A stretch of 64,000 nucleotides of DNA from RBG-16-64-43 sp964353865 (GCA_964353865.1 CAYGXJ010000040.1:1-64000), one strand, 5' to 3'. Shown: positions 1 through 8,273, counted from the stretch's first letter. Translations and numbers: made by a program. Notes: a model not told the origin generated them from the sequence alone.

Positions 1-417
1 CTCCACCTGAACGCCGCCATGGAAATGGCCCAGGCCGCTGGCGCGCGGCGCGTGGTGCGCCTGGCGGTGAGCATCGCCGCGCACTCGCCGCTGATGAAGA
101 GCGTGGCCGAAGAATTCGCCCAGGCTGTGCGCCAGGCACTGATCGGGGCAGCGCGCGTGCCGCTGGTGGCCAATACCAGCGCGGCGCCCATCACCTCGGC
201 GGCCGATATCCAGACCGAACTCTCGGCGCAGCTCACCTCGCCGGTGCGCTGGACCGAGTCGGTTCAGCGCATGCAGTCCCTGGGGGTCGCCTCCTTCATT
301 GAATTGGGATCCAAGGACGTGCTGGCCGGCCTCATCCGGCGCATTCTGCCGGAGGCCTCGGCCGCGAGCCTGGGCACGCCCGAAGACCTGACGGCATTCG
401 GCGGCGCGGCCGCCTAG
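1..417 (+). CDS. fabD: Malonyl-CoA:ACP transacylase, C-terminal part (partial)
   Basis: The reading frame is open from base 1, so the 5' end lies outside the window. The visible 138 residues match the C-terminal part of FabD, which loads malonyl groups from CoA onto acyl carrier protein for fatty acid synthesis in the cytoplasm. The segment AAHSPLM carries the catalytic His of the Ser/His pair, and the IELGSKDVLAGLIRRI stretch fits the family's conserved closing segment (E.G...VL.GL..RI). The active-site Ser (GHSLG) would be upstream. fabG lies 0.9 kb downstream on the same strand, consistent with a fatty acid synthesis operon. Confidence 0.88.
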   Translation, partial: LHLNAAMEMAQAAGARRVVRLAVSIAAHSPLMKSVAEEFAQAVRQALIGAARVPLVANTSAAPITSAADIQTELSAQLTSPVRWTESVQRMQSLGVASFIELGSKDVLAGLIRRILPEASAASLGTPEDLTAFGGAAA

Positions 418-471
418 CACGCCAGCCGCGGCGCCCGGCCGCCGGCGTCATCCCGCTCTCACACCCACCTC

Positions 472-1251
472 ATGTCAACCTCCGCTCTTCTCCCGCTGCC
501 TTCGGAATCGCTGGATCTGGTGGTGCCCCCGCGAGCGCTGCCATTCATCCTGATGCAGAAGACCCGGCTGCAGCGACTGTCGGGGGTTACCGTTCTCTTC
601 CGCCAGCCGTACTACGCGTGGCTGGCGAGGCTTGAGGCATGGCTGTGGTCAGAGAATGTTCGCCGCAATTTCGTTGCGCTGATGCGCCGAGAATACGCCA
701 TCCTGGCACGCGCTCTGCCGCCCCAGGTCGATCACATTCTCGATATCGGCTGCGGCGTGGCGGGCATCGATGCGCTTCTCTTTCAACATTACCGCCGCGA
801 TGCGGGGCTTAGGTTCTCGCTGCTTGACCGAACGCAGACCGATTCGCGGCTGCGCTACGGATTTGCCAGCCGGGGCGAATTCTACAGCAGCCTGGAAGTG
901 GCGCGGGAGCTGCTGATCGCCAACGGCGTGTCGTCCGAGCGCATCCGCCTGGTGCCTGCCCAGGAGGGATACGAAGTGCCGGTGCGGGAGGTGGATCTGG
1001 CCCTCTCGCTACGCGCTTGGGGATACCACTTCCCAGTGGAGACGTATCTTGCGGCGGTAGTAAGCGCCATGCGGCCGGGCGGTTGGTTGATCATTGACGT
1101 GCGCCCGGGCACAGGCGGCGAGGCAGCGCTGCGCCGCGGCGGGCTCGAATTGCAGGATATCAAGAGCAAACCCAAGTACCTGCGCCTGGCGTGCCGCAAG
1201 CCGGAATTGGCGGGCGCGCCAAGTTTGCAACCCAGGTCGCCTGTGGTTTAG
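472..1251 (+). CDS. SAM-dependent methyltransferase-like protein
   Basis: A 259-residue protein with a Rossmann-type glycine motif (ILDIGCGVAG, about residues 88-97), typical of class I SAM-dependent methyltransferases, and a later MRPGGWLIIDVRPG segment that fits strand 5 and its preceding helix. The first ~85 residues are a helical extension without a recognisable domain. It lies between fabD and fabG, 54 bp after fabD, so it is probably co-transcribed with them. The substrate cannot be read from sequence; the position suggests nothing more than a housekeeping role. Confidence 0.7.
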   Translation: MSTSALLPLPSESLDLVVPPRALPFILMQKTRLQRLSGVTVLFRQPYYAWLARLEAWLWSENVRRNFVALMRREYAILARALPPQVDHILDIGCGVAGIDALLFQHYRRDAGLRFSLLDRTQTDSRLRYGFASRGEFYSSLEVARELLIANGVSSERIRLVPAQEGYEVPVREVDLALSLRAWGYHFPVETYLAAVVSAMRPGGWLIIDVRPGTGGEAALRRGGLELQDIKSKPKYLRLACRKPELAGAPSLQPRSPVV

Positions 1252-1303
1252 AATGAAGCTCGCGCCGGAGTCTGCGGCAGTTGCCTGAAGTGTGGAGGAC
1301 GGA

Positions 1304-2056
1304 GTGGAGCGGACGCTGGAGGGCAGGGTGGCACTGGTGACCGGTGCCTCGCGCGGGATTGGCCGCGCGATCGCGCTCGAACTCGCTCGATCCGGCGCGG
1401 TGGTGACGGTGAACTACCACTCGCGCGCCGATGCGGCGGCCGAAGTGGTGAGCGCGATCCAGGCGCTGGGTGGAAAAGCCGCCGCGGTGCAGGCCGACGT
1501 GGCGGACTTTGCCCAAGCCGAAGCTCTGGTGCAGGGCGTGGTGCAGGCTTACGGGCAGATCGATATCCTGGTTAACAACGCGGGCATCACCCGCGACATG
1601 CTGCTGCTGCAGATGGGCGAGGCCGATTGGGATGAGGTGCTGCGCACCAATCTCAAGAGCACCTTCAACTGCTCGCGCGCGGCCACTAGGAGCATGATCC
1701 GCCGCCGATCGGGGCGCATCATCAACATCACCTCGGTCTCCGGTCAGTTGGGCAATGCCGGCCAGGCCAATTACGCGGCCTCCAAGGCGGGGCAGATCGG
1801 CTTCACCAAATCGTTGGCCCGCGAGGTGGCTTCGCGCCACATCACGGTGAATGCGGTGGCGGCCGGATACATCGAGACCGACATCTGGGCCAAGGTGCCC
1901 CAAGACATCCGCGCGGGAATGATCAAGCTCACCCCGCTGGGGCGTACGGGCACACCCGAAGAAGTGGCTTACGCAGTCGCCTTTCTGGCATCCGACCGGG
2001 CGTCCTTCATCACTGGGCAAGTGCTGGGCGTCGACGGCGGCATGGCGATGATGTGA
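1304..2056 (+). CDS. fabG: 3-oxoacyl-ACP reductase
   Basis: A short-chain dehydrogenase of about 250 residues that reduces 3-oxoacyl-ACP with NADPH in the fatty acid elongation cycle. It shows the TGASRGIG cofactor loop near the N-terminus, the NNAG motif, the Ser of INITSVSG and the YAASK catalytic Tyr/Lys, and ends with the usual GQVLGVDGGM. I start at GTG 1304 because GGAGG at 1294-1298 precedes it and the protein then begins like other FabGs; GTG 1292 is a possible start four codons earlier. The stop overlaps the region just before the Gls24 gene, indicating an operon. Confidence 0.92.
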   Translation: MERTLEGRVALVTGASRGIGRAIALELARSGAVVTVNYHSRADAAAEVVSAIQALGGKAAAVQADVADFAQAEALVQGVVQAYGQIDILVNNAGITRDMLLLQMGEADWDEVLRTNLKSTFNCSRAATRSMIRRRSGRIINITSVSGQLGNAGQANYAASKAGQIGFTKSLAREVASRHITVNAVAAGYIETDIWAKVPQDIRAGMIKLTPLGRTGTPEEVAYAVAFLASDRASFITGQVLGVDGGMAMM

Positions 2057-2064
2057 GAGGGACC

Positions 2065-2430
2065 ATGGACAATTCAACCGCTGCAGGCAAGACGTTCATT
2101 TCGCCGGGGGTGCTGATCACCGTGGCCAAACTTGCGGCCCTCGGCGTGCCGGGTGTGGCGCGCATGAGCCCGGTGCCGGGCGGGGTCAATCAGTTGTTCC
2201 GGCGCGGAACGGCCGACGGGGTGCGCCTGGAGACGAACGACGAAACGGTCTCGGCCGATTTGTATCTCGTGGTGGAGCAGGACTACAACGTGCGCGAGGT
2301 CGCGCGCCAGGTTCAGCACGAGGTGGCGCGGGCCATTCGCGATCTCATCGGGCTGGAAGTGGGCCGGCTCGACATCCATCTGGAAGACATCGACCTGGCG
2401 CCGGCCGGACCGCCGGCGGCCGAGGGCTGA
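2065..2430 (+). CDS. Asp23/Gls24 family protein
   Basis: A 121-residue protein of the Asp23/Gls24 (DUF322) family, including the typical ISPGVLITVAKLAALGVPGV opening and a central VSADLYLVVEQDYNVREVA strand-helix segment. Family members are small cytoplasmic or membrane-associated proteins linked to envelope stress and to lipid or fatty acid operons in Gram-positive bacteria; the molecular function is not settled. ATG 2065 follows GAGAGGG by three bases. It lies directly between fabG and nusB, a common position for this family. Confidence 0.85.
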   Translation: MDNSTAAGKTFISPGVLITVAKLAALGVPGVARMSPVPGGVNQLFRRGTADGVRLETNDETVSADLYLVVEQDYNVREVARQVQHEVARAIRDLIGLEVGRLDIHLEDIDLAPAGPPAAEG

Positions 2431-2447
2431 TCCAGACCCAATGAAGG

Positions 2448-2467
2448 GGCCCGCCGCGCGGCGGGCC
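2448..2467. repeat. Perfect 20-bp palindrome before nusB
   Basis: GGCCCGCCGCGCGGCGGGCC is exactly self-complementary and can form a GC-only hairpin with a short loop. It falls ten bases upstream of the chosen nusB start at 2477 and inside the longer alternative frame that begins at 2441. That placement favours the shorter NusB and suggests an mRNA structure between the Gls24 gene and nusB. There is no U-tract, so it is not a classical terminator. Confidence 0.6.
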
Positions 2468-2476
2468 ACAGGGTGT

Positions 2477-2911
2477 ATGAAGGGTCGCCGCAAAGCACGC
2501 GCGCTGGCGCTGCAAGTCCTTTTCGAAGTTGACAGTTCCAATCATCCTCCAGGGACGGTGCTCGAGCAGCGGCTCGAGGCCTCGCCGCTCACGGAGGAGC
2601 TGGGTGGTTTTGCCCAGCGCCTGATCTTCGGTGTGCTCCAGCATCGCGCCGATCTGGATCGAATGATTGCCCGCTTTGCGCCGGAGTGGCCGGTGGCGCA
2701 AATGGCGCTGGTGGACCGCAACGTGCTGCGCCTGGCGCTGTGGGAATTCGCCATCGGGCGCGAAACCCCGGTGCGAGTTGCGATCAATGAGGCAGTGGAA
2801 GTGGCCAAAGTCTTCGGGTCGGAGAGTTCGCCGCGCTTTGTCAACGGCGTGCTGGGCAGCCTGGCCGATCACGTGGACGAGGCCGCCCGTGCGCCTCGCG
2901 GCGGAGCGTAG
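2477..2911 (+). CDS. nusB: Transcription antitermination factor NusB
   Basis: A 144-residue all-helical protein matching NusB, which binds boxA RNA with S10 (NusE) and supports antitermination of rRNA transcription. The start KGRRKARALALQVLFEV, the middle VDRNVLRLALWEF and the end SPRFVNGVLGSLAD are hallmark segments of the family (the NGVL.S motif near the C-terminus is particularly typical). ATG 2477 is preferred over ATG 2441 because the extra 12 residues are encoded by a palindrome and are not family-like. Three bases separate its stop from the next start. Confidence 0.92.
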   Translation: MKGRRKARALALQVLFEVDSSNHPPGTVLEQRLEASPLTEELGGFAQRLIFGVLQHRADLDRMIARFAPEWPVAQMALVDRNVLRLALWEFAIGRETPVRVAINEAVEVAKVFGSESSPRFVNGVLGSLADHVDEAARAPRGGA

Positions 2912-2914
2912 GCC

Positions 2915-3364
2915 ATGGAGTTCCTGGGCATCGGCCCGCTCGAACTGTTGCTGGTGCTGGTGATTGCACTGCTCGTTGTCCCGCCCAACCAGTTGGGCAA
3001 GGTGGGCCGCTCGATCGGCCGCTTCCTCAACCGCATGTTCCGTTCCGACTCGTGGCGTATCTTCCGTCAGGCCTCCAGTGAATTGCAGAATCTGCCGAGC
3101 CGCTTGGCGCGCGAGGCACAGCTGGAGGAGCTGCACTCGATTGAGAAGGAGATGGCCCTGCCGGACCTGAAGACGACGGCCTATGCGCCGTGGGCCGCGC
3201 CCGCCGATCAGGGCGCGGCGCCGCTGACCTACCCCACTCCCCCGCCGCCCCCAGCCTCGGAGCCCGACACTGGCGACGGCGCAGCGGCCTCCCCCTCCCC
3301 GGCGGTTTCCACGGCCGCAACGGACGATGTGCCTTCGAGCCCGCCCGCCGAGGAAGCGCCTTAG
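2915..3364 (+). CDS. Twin-arginine translocase TatA/TatB-type subunit
   Basis: A 149-residue protein with the TatA/B layout: a short N-terminal transmembrane helix (residues about 3-22), the hinge PPNQLGKVGRSIGRF, an amphipathic helix, and a Pro/Ala-rich acidic tail of about 50 residues. TatA/B proteins form the pore or substrate receptor of the twin-arginine pathway, which exports folded cofactor-bearing proteins such as MsrP, encoded at 55.9-56.8 kb with a Tat signal. tatC follows immediately. The tail length is more like TatB, but TatA versus TatB cannot be decided from sequence alone. Confidence 0.85.
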   Translation: MEFLGIGPLELLLVLVIALLVVPPNQLGKVGRSIGRFLNRMFRSDSWRIFRQASSELQNLPSRLAREAQLEELHSIEKEMALPDLKTTAYAPWAAPADQGAAPLTYPTPPPPPASEPDTGDGAAASPSPAVSTAATDDVPSSPPAEEAP

Positions 3365-3372
3365 GCGGCCGC

Positions 3373-4218
3373 ATGCGCAAAGCCATGCGGGCCGTCGGGC
3401 GAGTGCTCTGGGCACCCTTCCGCGCGCTGGGGGCGCTGGCCCGCGCCATGCGCGCCTTCTTCACCTACGAACCGGAAGACACACCGCTGGCCGATACCTT
3501 CGCCGGCGCGGTGCAGAGCCCGAATCTGATTCTGGAACACCTGGACGCTCTGCGCCGCCACCTCTTGCGAGCGATACTCTTTCTGGCCATCACCACGACC
3601 TTCTCCTTTGCATTCGCCCAACCCCTGCTCGAATTCCTTACCCGCCCGTTAGGCGGGTTGAGCAATCTGCAATCGATCGAAGTGACGGAGAACATCGGCG
3701 TCTTCATGCGCGTCTCGCTCCTGGCGGGGTTCGCGCTGGCCTTCCCGTACATCGCCTTTGAATTGTTCGCCTTCGTCCAATCCGGTTTGCACCGGCGCAG
3801 CCGGCTGATGGTGGCGCTGGCCATCCCCTCGGCCACGGTGCTCTTCCTGGCCGGCATGGCCTTCGCATTTTTCGTCATGATGCCGGCCGCCATTCCGTTC
3901 CTGGTCAGCTTCCTCAACATCCCGGTTAAGGTGCGGCCCTCCTCGTACATCAACTTCGTCACCGGCCTGTTGTTCTGGATTGGTGTGTCCTTCCAAATGC
4001 CGCTGGTGGTGTACTTCCTGGCTCGCCTGGGAGTGGTGCGAGCGCGCCAGCTCGGGCAGCAGTGGCGCATTGCCATGGTGGGCATCGCCGTGCTCGCGGC
4101 GGCCGTGACGCCCACCGTGGACCCGGTCAACATGGCCCTGGTGATGGCGCCCATGATCGTGCTCTACTTCCTCAGCATCGGCCTCGCCGCTGTAGCGGAA
4201 CGACAGCGGAAACGGTGA
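3373..4218 (+). CDS. tatC: Twin-arginine translocase subunit TatC
   Basis: A 281-residue membrane protein with about six hydrophobic segments, the conserved cytoplasmic EHLDALRRHLLRA helix that opens TatC after an unusual ~45-residue Arg-rich N-terminal extension, and the characteristic SFQMPLVVYFLARLGVV segment. TatC recognises the twin-arginine signal peptide and is the core of the translocase. ATG 3373 lies eight bases after the tatA/B stop; the longer upstream frame overlaps that gene and is rejected. The extension before the first membrane segment is longer than in the well-studied E. coli protein. Confidence 0.92.
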   Translation: MRKAMRAVGRVLWAPFRALGALARAMRAFFTYEPEDTPLADTFAGAVQSPNLILEHLDALRRHLLRAILFLAITTTFSFAFAQPLLEFLTRPLGGLSNLQSIEVTENIGVFMRVSLLAGFALAFPYIAFELFAFVQSGLHRRSRLMVALAIPSATVLFLAGMAFAFFVMMPAAIPFLVSFLNIPVKVRPSSYINFVTGLLFWIGVSFQMPLVVYFLARLGVVRARQLGQQWRIAMVGIAVLAAAVTPTVDPVNMALVMAPMIVLYFLSIGLAAVAERQRKR

Positions 4219-4286
4219 GGAACCCGGCGGGGCCCTCGCGCACGCGTTCGTCGTCCTCACCGTTTCGATCATCGAAAGGAGGGCGG

Positions 4287-5438
4287 ATGAACCGCACGGT
4301 GGAGATTGTCGGCGTTGGATGGAGCGGCTTTCGCTCGATCACGCCGGACCTCTCCTACAAGGAGCTGGTCTACGAGGCTGCGACGCGGGCCTATGCCGAT
4401 GCCGGCATTGACCCGCGTCGTGACGTGAGCGGCTTCGTCACCGCAGCCGAAGACTACCACGAGGGCACGAGCATCTTCGACGAGTACACGCCCGACCAAC
4501 TGGGCGGGGCGCTGCGCCCGATGCACACCATTGGCGGCGACGGGCTGCACGCGCTGGCGGCGGCTTACATGCAGATCGCCTCGGAGCTGATGGAGGTGGT
4601 GGTGGTCGAGGCCCATTCAAAGGCCTCCAACGTGCTGACCCTGCCCGAGATCACCGCCTTCGCCGAAGACCCGACGTACGAGCGGCCGCTCGGCCTGCAT
4701 CCGGTGGCCCTGGCCGGGCTGGAGATGCAGTGGCTGGTCGGACAGGGGGCGCTGAGCGCCGAACAGTGCGCCGCGGTGGCGGCCAAGAACAAGCGCCACG
4801 CCCTGGCCAACCCGGCCGCGGCCCATGGGGCGACGATCGGCGTGCAGGATGTCTTGAGGGCGGAGATGCTGGCCGCGCCGCTGACACGCCTGATGGCCGC
4901 GCCGCACGCCGACGGGGCGATCGTGTTGGTGCTGGCCTCGAGCGAGGCGGCGCGCGGCTTGCGCGGCAAGGCGGTGCGCGTGCGCGGCGTCGGCTGGGCC
5001 AACGATACTCCGGCGCTGGATTCGCGCGCCTGGGGCGAGGCGCGCTATGCGCGTCTGGCGGGGGAGATGGCCTACCGCACCGCCGGCATCCGTGCGCCGC
5101 AGCAGGAGATCGACTTCGCCGAGGTGGACGACACGTTCGCTCACAAGGAACTCCTGCACCTGGAAGCGCTGGGCCTCCTGGCTACCGGTACGGCCGGGCG
5201 GGAGACGCTGCGCGGGGCCACGACCATGGGTGGCTCGCTGCCGGTGAACATTTCGGGCGGCAGCCTGGGTGAGGGCGCGCTCCTAGATGCCACCGGTTTG
5301 GCGCGCGCGCTGGAGGTCGTCCTGCAACTACGCGGGGAAGCCGGAGCGCGGCAGCTCACGGGCGTGCACACCGGTTTGGCCTTTGCCTGGCGCGGCCTGC
5401 CCACCACCAGCGGCGCCGCGGTGATCCTTGGAGTTTGA
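4287..5438 (+). CDS. Thiolase-fold protein lacking the catalytic Cys (subunit A)
   Basis: A 383-residue SCP2-thiolase-like protein. Thiolases cleave or form 3-oxoacyl-CoA using a nucleophilic Cys near residue 90, but here the corresponding stretch is HTIGGDGLHAL (residues 80-90) with no Cys, and the C-terminal GHP motif reads SGGSLGEGALLDATG (His replaced). Ordinary thiolysis is therefore unlikely. AAAGGAGGG at 4275-4283 fixes the start at 4287. A second Cys-less thiolase-like gene and two DUF35 genes follow, a partnership known from archaeal thiolase/HMG-CoA synthase complexes and from the Ltp2-DUF35 steroid side-chain aldolases. Its substrate is unknown. Confidence 0.82.
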   Translation: MNRTVEIVGVGWSGFRSITPDLSYKELVYEAATRAYADAGIDPRRDVSGFVTAAEDYHEGTSIFDEYTPDQLGGALRPMHTIGGDGLHALAAAYMQIASELMEVVVVEAHSKASNVLTLPEITAFAEDPTYERPLGLHPVALAGLEMQWLVGQGALSAEQCAAVAAKNKRHALANPAAAHGATIGVQDVLRAEMLAAPLTRLMAAPHADGAIVLVLASSEAARGLRGKAVRVRGVGWANDTPALDSRAWGEARYARLAGEMAYRTAGIRAPQQEIDFAEVDDTFAHKELLHLEALGLLATGTAGRETLRGATTMGGSLPVNISGGSLGEGALLDATGLARALEVVLQLRGEAGARQLTGVHTGLAFAWRGLPTTSGAAVILGV

Positions 5439-5445
5439 AGAGTCT

Positions 5446-6012
5446 TCACCACAGAGAACACAAAGCACACAGAGACGGAATGGGGAAGATCAACCTGAAT
5501 AGGGAGTAGGGCAAACGCAGAGCCTTCCGTGGGGGAGCCACAGGCCTCAGGGGCCAGTGGTGCGCGGCCTTGGCCGCCGAGGGCACACGATGGTCGGACA
5601 AGCCGAACCCAACTCGCTCAGGGGGGATGTGATCGGGGCAGCAATAGATGTGCACCGTACACTGGGGCCCGGCCTGCTCGAATCCGCCCAATAGGTCTGC
5701 CTGGTTCATGAGCTGAGGGAGCGGGGAATGCGCGCGGCGGAGCACATGCCGCTGCCGGTCCGGTACAAAGGCGGGCAACTGGAGTGCGGTTATCGACTGG
5801 ATCTGCTCGTGAATGATTGCGTAGGAGTTGAGGTCAAATCGATCGAAACCGTCTTGCCTGTGCACTGCGCACAATTGCTCTCCTATCTCAAACTGTCAGG
5901 CTACAAGATCGGTTTGTTGATCAACTTCAACGTACGAGTGCTCAAAGAAGCTGTCGTGCGCCTGATGAATGGAACAATATGCACTCTGTGATCTCCGTGG
6001 TCTCCGTGGTGA
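5446..6012. repeat. Inverted-repeat-bounded cassette containing a GxxExxY gene
   Basis: The left arm 5446-5474 (begins TCACCACAGAGAACACAAAG) and the reverse complement of the right arm 5984-6012 (begins TCACCACGGAGACCACGGAG) match at 23 of 29 positions. They enclose about 510 bp that hold only the broken GxxExxY gene and interrupt an otherwise compact thiolase/DUF35 operon. The TGA stop of that gene (5989-5991) is inside the right arm. Related 38-bp sequences occur at 58909 and 60015. This looks like an inserted, non-autonomous unit, but no transposase is present and no target duplication is evident. Confidence 0.6.
5590..5991 (+). pseudogene. GxxExxY protein, broken by an in-frame TAG
   Basis: From ATG 5590 the frame reads through VIGAAIDVHRTLGPGLLESA, a typical GxxExxY-family (PD-(D/E)XK nuclease-like fold) N-terminus, then meets TAG at 5692-5694. 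It continues in the same frame with VCLVHELRERGM, PLPVRYKG, a GYRLDLLVND strand and GVEVKSIE, to a stop at 5991. The family normally has Glu at the TAG position, so one GAG-to-TAG change explains the break. Without the stop the product would be about 133 residues, the usual length. The family's function is not established. A real mutation, a sequencing error, or readthrough are the alternatives. Confidence 0.75.
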
Positions 6013-6043
6013 GCAGCTCTTGAATGAGATCCGGGAGGGACGC

Positions 6044-7210
6044 ATGGGAATGCGACGGGTGGCAGTTGTCGGCGCGGGGATGACCAAATTCGTCCGCCGC
6101 GCGCTCGAAACGGGACGCGAACTCGCCTTTGAGGCCGCGAGCAAGGCCCTCGAATCGTGCGAGCTCACATTGGATCAGGTTGAAGCGGTGGTCATGGGCA
6201 CGGCCCCGGATGCTTTTGACGGCGTGCACATGAAGGCCGAGTGGCTCTCCGACGGCGCCGGCGCATGGGGCAAACCCTACATGCGCGGCTATGTGGGCGG
6301 CGGCACGGGAGTGTTCGCCCCGGCCCAGGGCTGGTACCACGTGGCCTCGGGCCTGTTCGACATCTGCCTGGTCGTGTGCGAGGAAAAGATGTCGCCGGTG
6401 CAGCCGCACCCGCAGGGCGCCTTCCTGACCATCTTCGACAACTTCACCGAACGTGCGCTGGGGCCGAACCTGCTGTGGATCTTCGCCTTGGAGATGAATG
6501 CCTACATGCAGCGCTACGGCCTCAAGAAGGAAGACATCGCCCAGGTGGCGGTGAAGAACAAGCGCAACGCGGCCGATCACCCGGCCTCGCTCCTGGGCGA
6601 TCGCAACATCACCCTCAAGGACATTCTCGACTCGGAGGTGCTGGCCTGGCCGGTGCAGCGCCTGGACGTGAGCCCGGTGACGGACGGCGCGGTGGCGCTG
6701 GTGCTGGCCTCGGAGGCTGTCGCCCGGCGCATCACCTCCAAGCCGGTCTGGATCGAAGGCGTGGGCTGGAACCTGGATACCGCCTACTGGACCGACCGCG
6801 ATCTGGCGTACCCCACCTACGTGGAGGAAGCCGCGCGCATGGCCTACCGCATGGCCGGCATCACCGAGCCGCACAAACAGATCCAGATTGCCGAGCCCTA
6901 TGACCCCTTCGATTACAAAGAGCTGCACCATTTGGAGGGACTGATGCTCTTCCCCAAGGGCAAGGCGCCCGAAGCGGCCGCCGCAGGGGTCACCCAGCGC
7001 ACCGGCAACCTGCCGGTGTGTCCCTCGGGCGGTCTCTTGGGTGTGGGCAACCCGATCGCCGCGGCCGGGTTGATGAAGGTCGCCGAGCTGTTCTGGCAGC
7101 TGCGCGGCGAGGCGGGTGCGCGCCAGGTGCCGGGCGACCCGCGCCGCGGTGTGGCCCAGGCCTGGGGCGATCTGATGCAAGTCGGCACGGTCGTGGTCAT
7201 GGGGCGCTGA
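6044..7210 (+). CDS. Thiolase-fold protein lacking the catalytic Cys (subunit B)
   Basis: A 388-residue SCP2-thiolase-like protein with the usual opening RRVAVVGAGMTKF. The loop that should hold the nucleophilic Cys reads GGGTGVFAPAQ (about residues 84-94), and the C-terminal motif is SGGLLGVGNPIAAAG, with Asn replacing the thiolase His. It keeps Tyr286 in AEPYDPF where thiolases usually have His, a change also found in Cys-less thiolase-fold aldolases. GGGAGGG at 6033-6039 supports ATG 6044, or ATG 6050 six bases later. It is followed after 11 bp by a DUF35 gene, so A, B and the two DUF35 proteins likely form one complex. Confidence 0.82.
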   Translation: MGMRRVAVVGAGMTKFVRRALETGRELAFEAASKALESCELTLDQVEAVVMGTAPDAFDGVHMKAEWLSDGAGAWGKPYMRGYVGGGTGVFAPAQGWYHVASGLFDICLVVCEEKMSPVQPHPQGAFLTIFDNFTERALGPNLLWIFALEMNAYMQRYGLKKEDIAQVAVKNKRNAADHPASLLGDRNITLKDILDSEVLAWPVQRLDVSPVTDGAVALVLASEAVARRITSKPVWIEGVGWNLDTAYWTDRDLAYPTYVEEAARMAYRMAGITEPHKQIQIAEPYDPFDYKELHHLEGLMLFPKGKAPEAAAAGVTQRTGNLPVCPSGGLLGVGNPIAAAGLMKVAELFWQLRGEAGARQVPGDPRRGVAQAWGDLMQVGTVVVMGR

Positions 7211-7221
7211 GGGAGGTAGCC

Positions 7222-7725
7222 ATGGAACAACACGTTTTCCCGACACGCGGGCTCTCGGAGAAGGACTTCAGCGAGCACAAGGTGCTCGTCGAACACTGGG
7301 CCCTCAAGGCGGACTATGCCTGGGATACCGGGGTAGCGATTGGTGGGTTCCTGCAAGGCCTCAAGCTGGGCAAGCTCCTCGCCCGGCGCTGCAACCGCTG
7401 CCGTCGAACGCTCATCCCGCCGCGCATGTTCTGCGAAGAGTGCTTCCGCCCGACGGACGACTGGGTCGAGCTTCAAAACACAGGATGGGTCAAGACCTTC
7501 TCGCTCTCGAATGTGCGCTGGGATATGGTGCGCCTCGAGCAGCCCGAGATGCCCGCCGTGGTGGTCATCGACGGCGCCTCACCCGGCATGGGCATCCTGC
7601 ACATGCTGGGCGAAGTGGAGCCCAAGGCGGTGGCGATCGGCATGCGCGTACAAGCGGTGTGGAAGCCGGCCGCCGAACGCGAGGGCTCGATCACCGACAT
7701 CCGCTACTTCAAGCCGATCGGCTGA
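7222..7725 (+). CDS. DUF35 zinc-ribbon/OB-fold protein, copy 1
   Basis: A 167-residue protein with an N-terminal helical region, a rubredoxin-like zinc ribbon (CNRCRRTLIPPRMFCEEC, around residues 58-75) and a C-terminal OB-fold ending in DIRYFKP. DUF35 proteins bind CoA-ester-processing thiolase-fold partners; in archaea they bridge thiolase and HMG-CoA synthase, and in actinobacterial steroid degradation they partner the Ltp2 aldolase. ATG 7222 has GGGAGG nine bases upstream. It sits 11 bp after thiolase-like B and 28 bp before the second DUF35 gene, and so is probably a dedicated subunit of the same complex. Confidence 0.87.
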   Translation: MEQHVFPTRGLSEKDFSEHKVLVEHWALKADYAWDTGVAIGGFLQGLKLGKLLARRCNRCRRTLIPPRMFCEECFRPTDDWVELQNTGWVKTFSLSNVRWDMVRLEQPEMPAVVVIDGASPGMGILHMLGEVEPKAVAIGMRVQAVWKPAAEREGSITDIRYFKPIG

Positions 7726-7753
7726 GCCTGCCGGCGGAATGGGAGAAGACCTG

Positions 7754-8230
7754 ATGGGCATTCTGCATTCTCTCGAGCATCCGGTGCAAGCCGGCGTGTG
7801 GCACGGCTCGATCCCCCTGGAGCACCGCTATACCGCCGGGGTCGCCGGCGAGCGTTTTCTGCGTGGGCTGAAAGAGGGCAAGATCTACGGCACGCGCTGC
7901 GCGCGCTGCAACTACACCTACGTGCCGGCGCGCATGTACTGCGAGCGCTGCCTGGCGCACCTCGGCGAGCAGGCCTGGCTGGAGATTGGATTGGAGGGCG
8001 AGTTGCTCTCATTCACCGAGGTGCACATCGATCCCTCGGGCCAACCGCTGGCCAAGCCGCGGTGGGTCGGCCTGGTCCGGCTGCGTGGAGCCTCCGGCGT
8101 GCTCATGCAAAACCTGGAAGGTGTGACCCTGGAAAACGCGCGCGTGGGGTTGGCGGTGAAGGCGGTGTTTCGCCCGGCCAAGGAACGCAGCGGATCGATC
8201 AACGATATCCGTCACTTCGCGCCTGCCTGA
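7754..8230 (+). CDS. DUF35 zinc-ribbon/OB-fold protein, copy 2
   Basis: A 158-residue paralogue of the preceding gene with the same order: helical N-terminus (YTAGVAGERFLRGLKEGKI), zinc ribbon CARCNYTYVPARMYCERC and an OB-fold ending NDIRHFAPA. Having two DUF35 genes matched to two thiolase-fold genes suggests two specific pairs or a four-component complex. GGGAGAAG at 7741-7748 supports ATG 7754; ATG 7739 is in frame but has a weaker site. A GC-rich hairpin 44 bp downstream probably ends the operon. Confidence 0.87.
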   Translation: MGILHSLEHPVQAGVWHGSIPLEHRYTAGVAGERFLRGLKEGKIYGTRCARCNYTYVPARMYCERCLAHLGEQAWLEIGLEGELLSFTEVHIDPSGQPLAKPRWVGLVRLRGASGVLMQNLEGVTLENARVGLAVKAVFRPAKERSGSINDIRHFAPA

Positions 8231-8273
8231 GCCGCCGCGCAACCCGGGCGGCGCGGGAGAGAAGAATACGGTG

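Noticed and set aside
1160..2077. A 305-codon minus-strand frame over fabG
   Set aside because: fabG on the + strand has all SDR motifs; the antisense frame does not.
5942..7246. A 434-codon minus-strand frame over the second thiolase-like gene
   Set aside because: Shadow of the thiolase-like gene; its sequence is low-complexity and lacks motifs.
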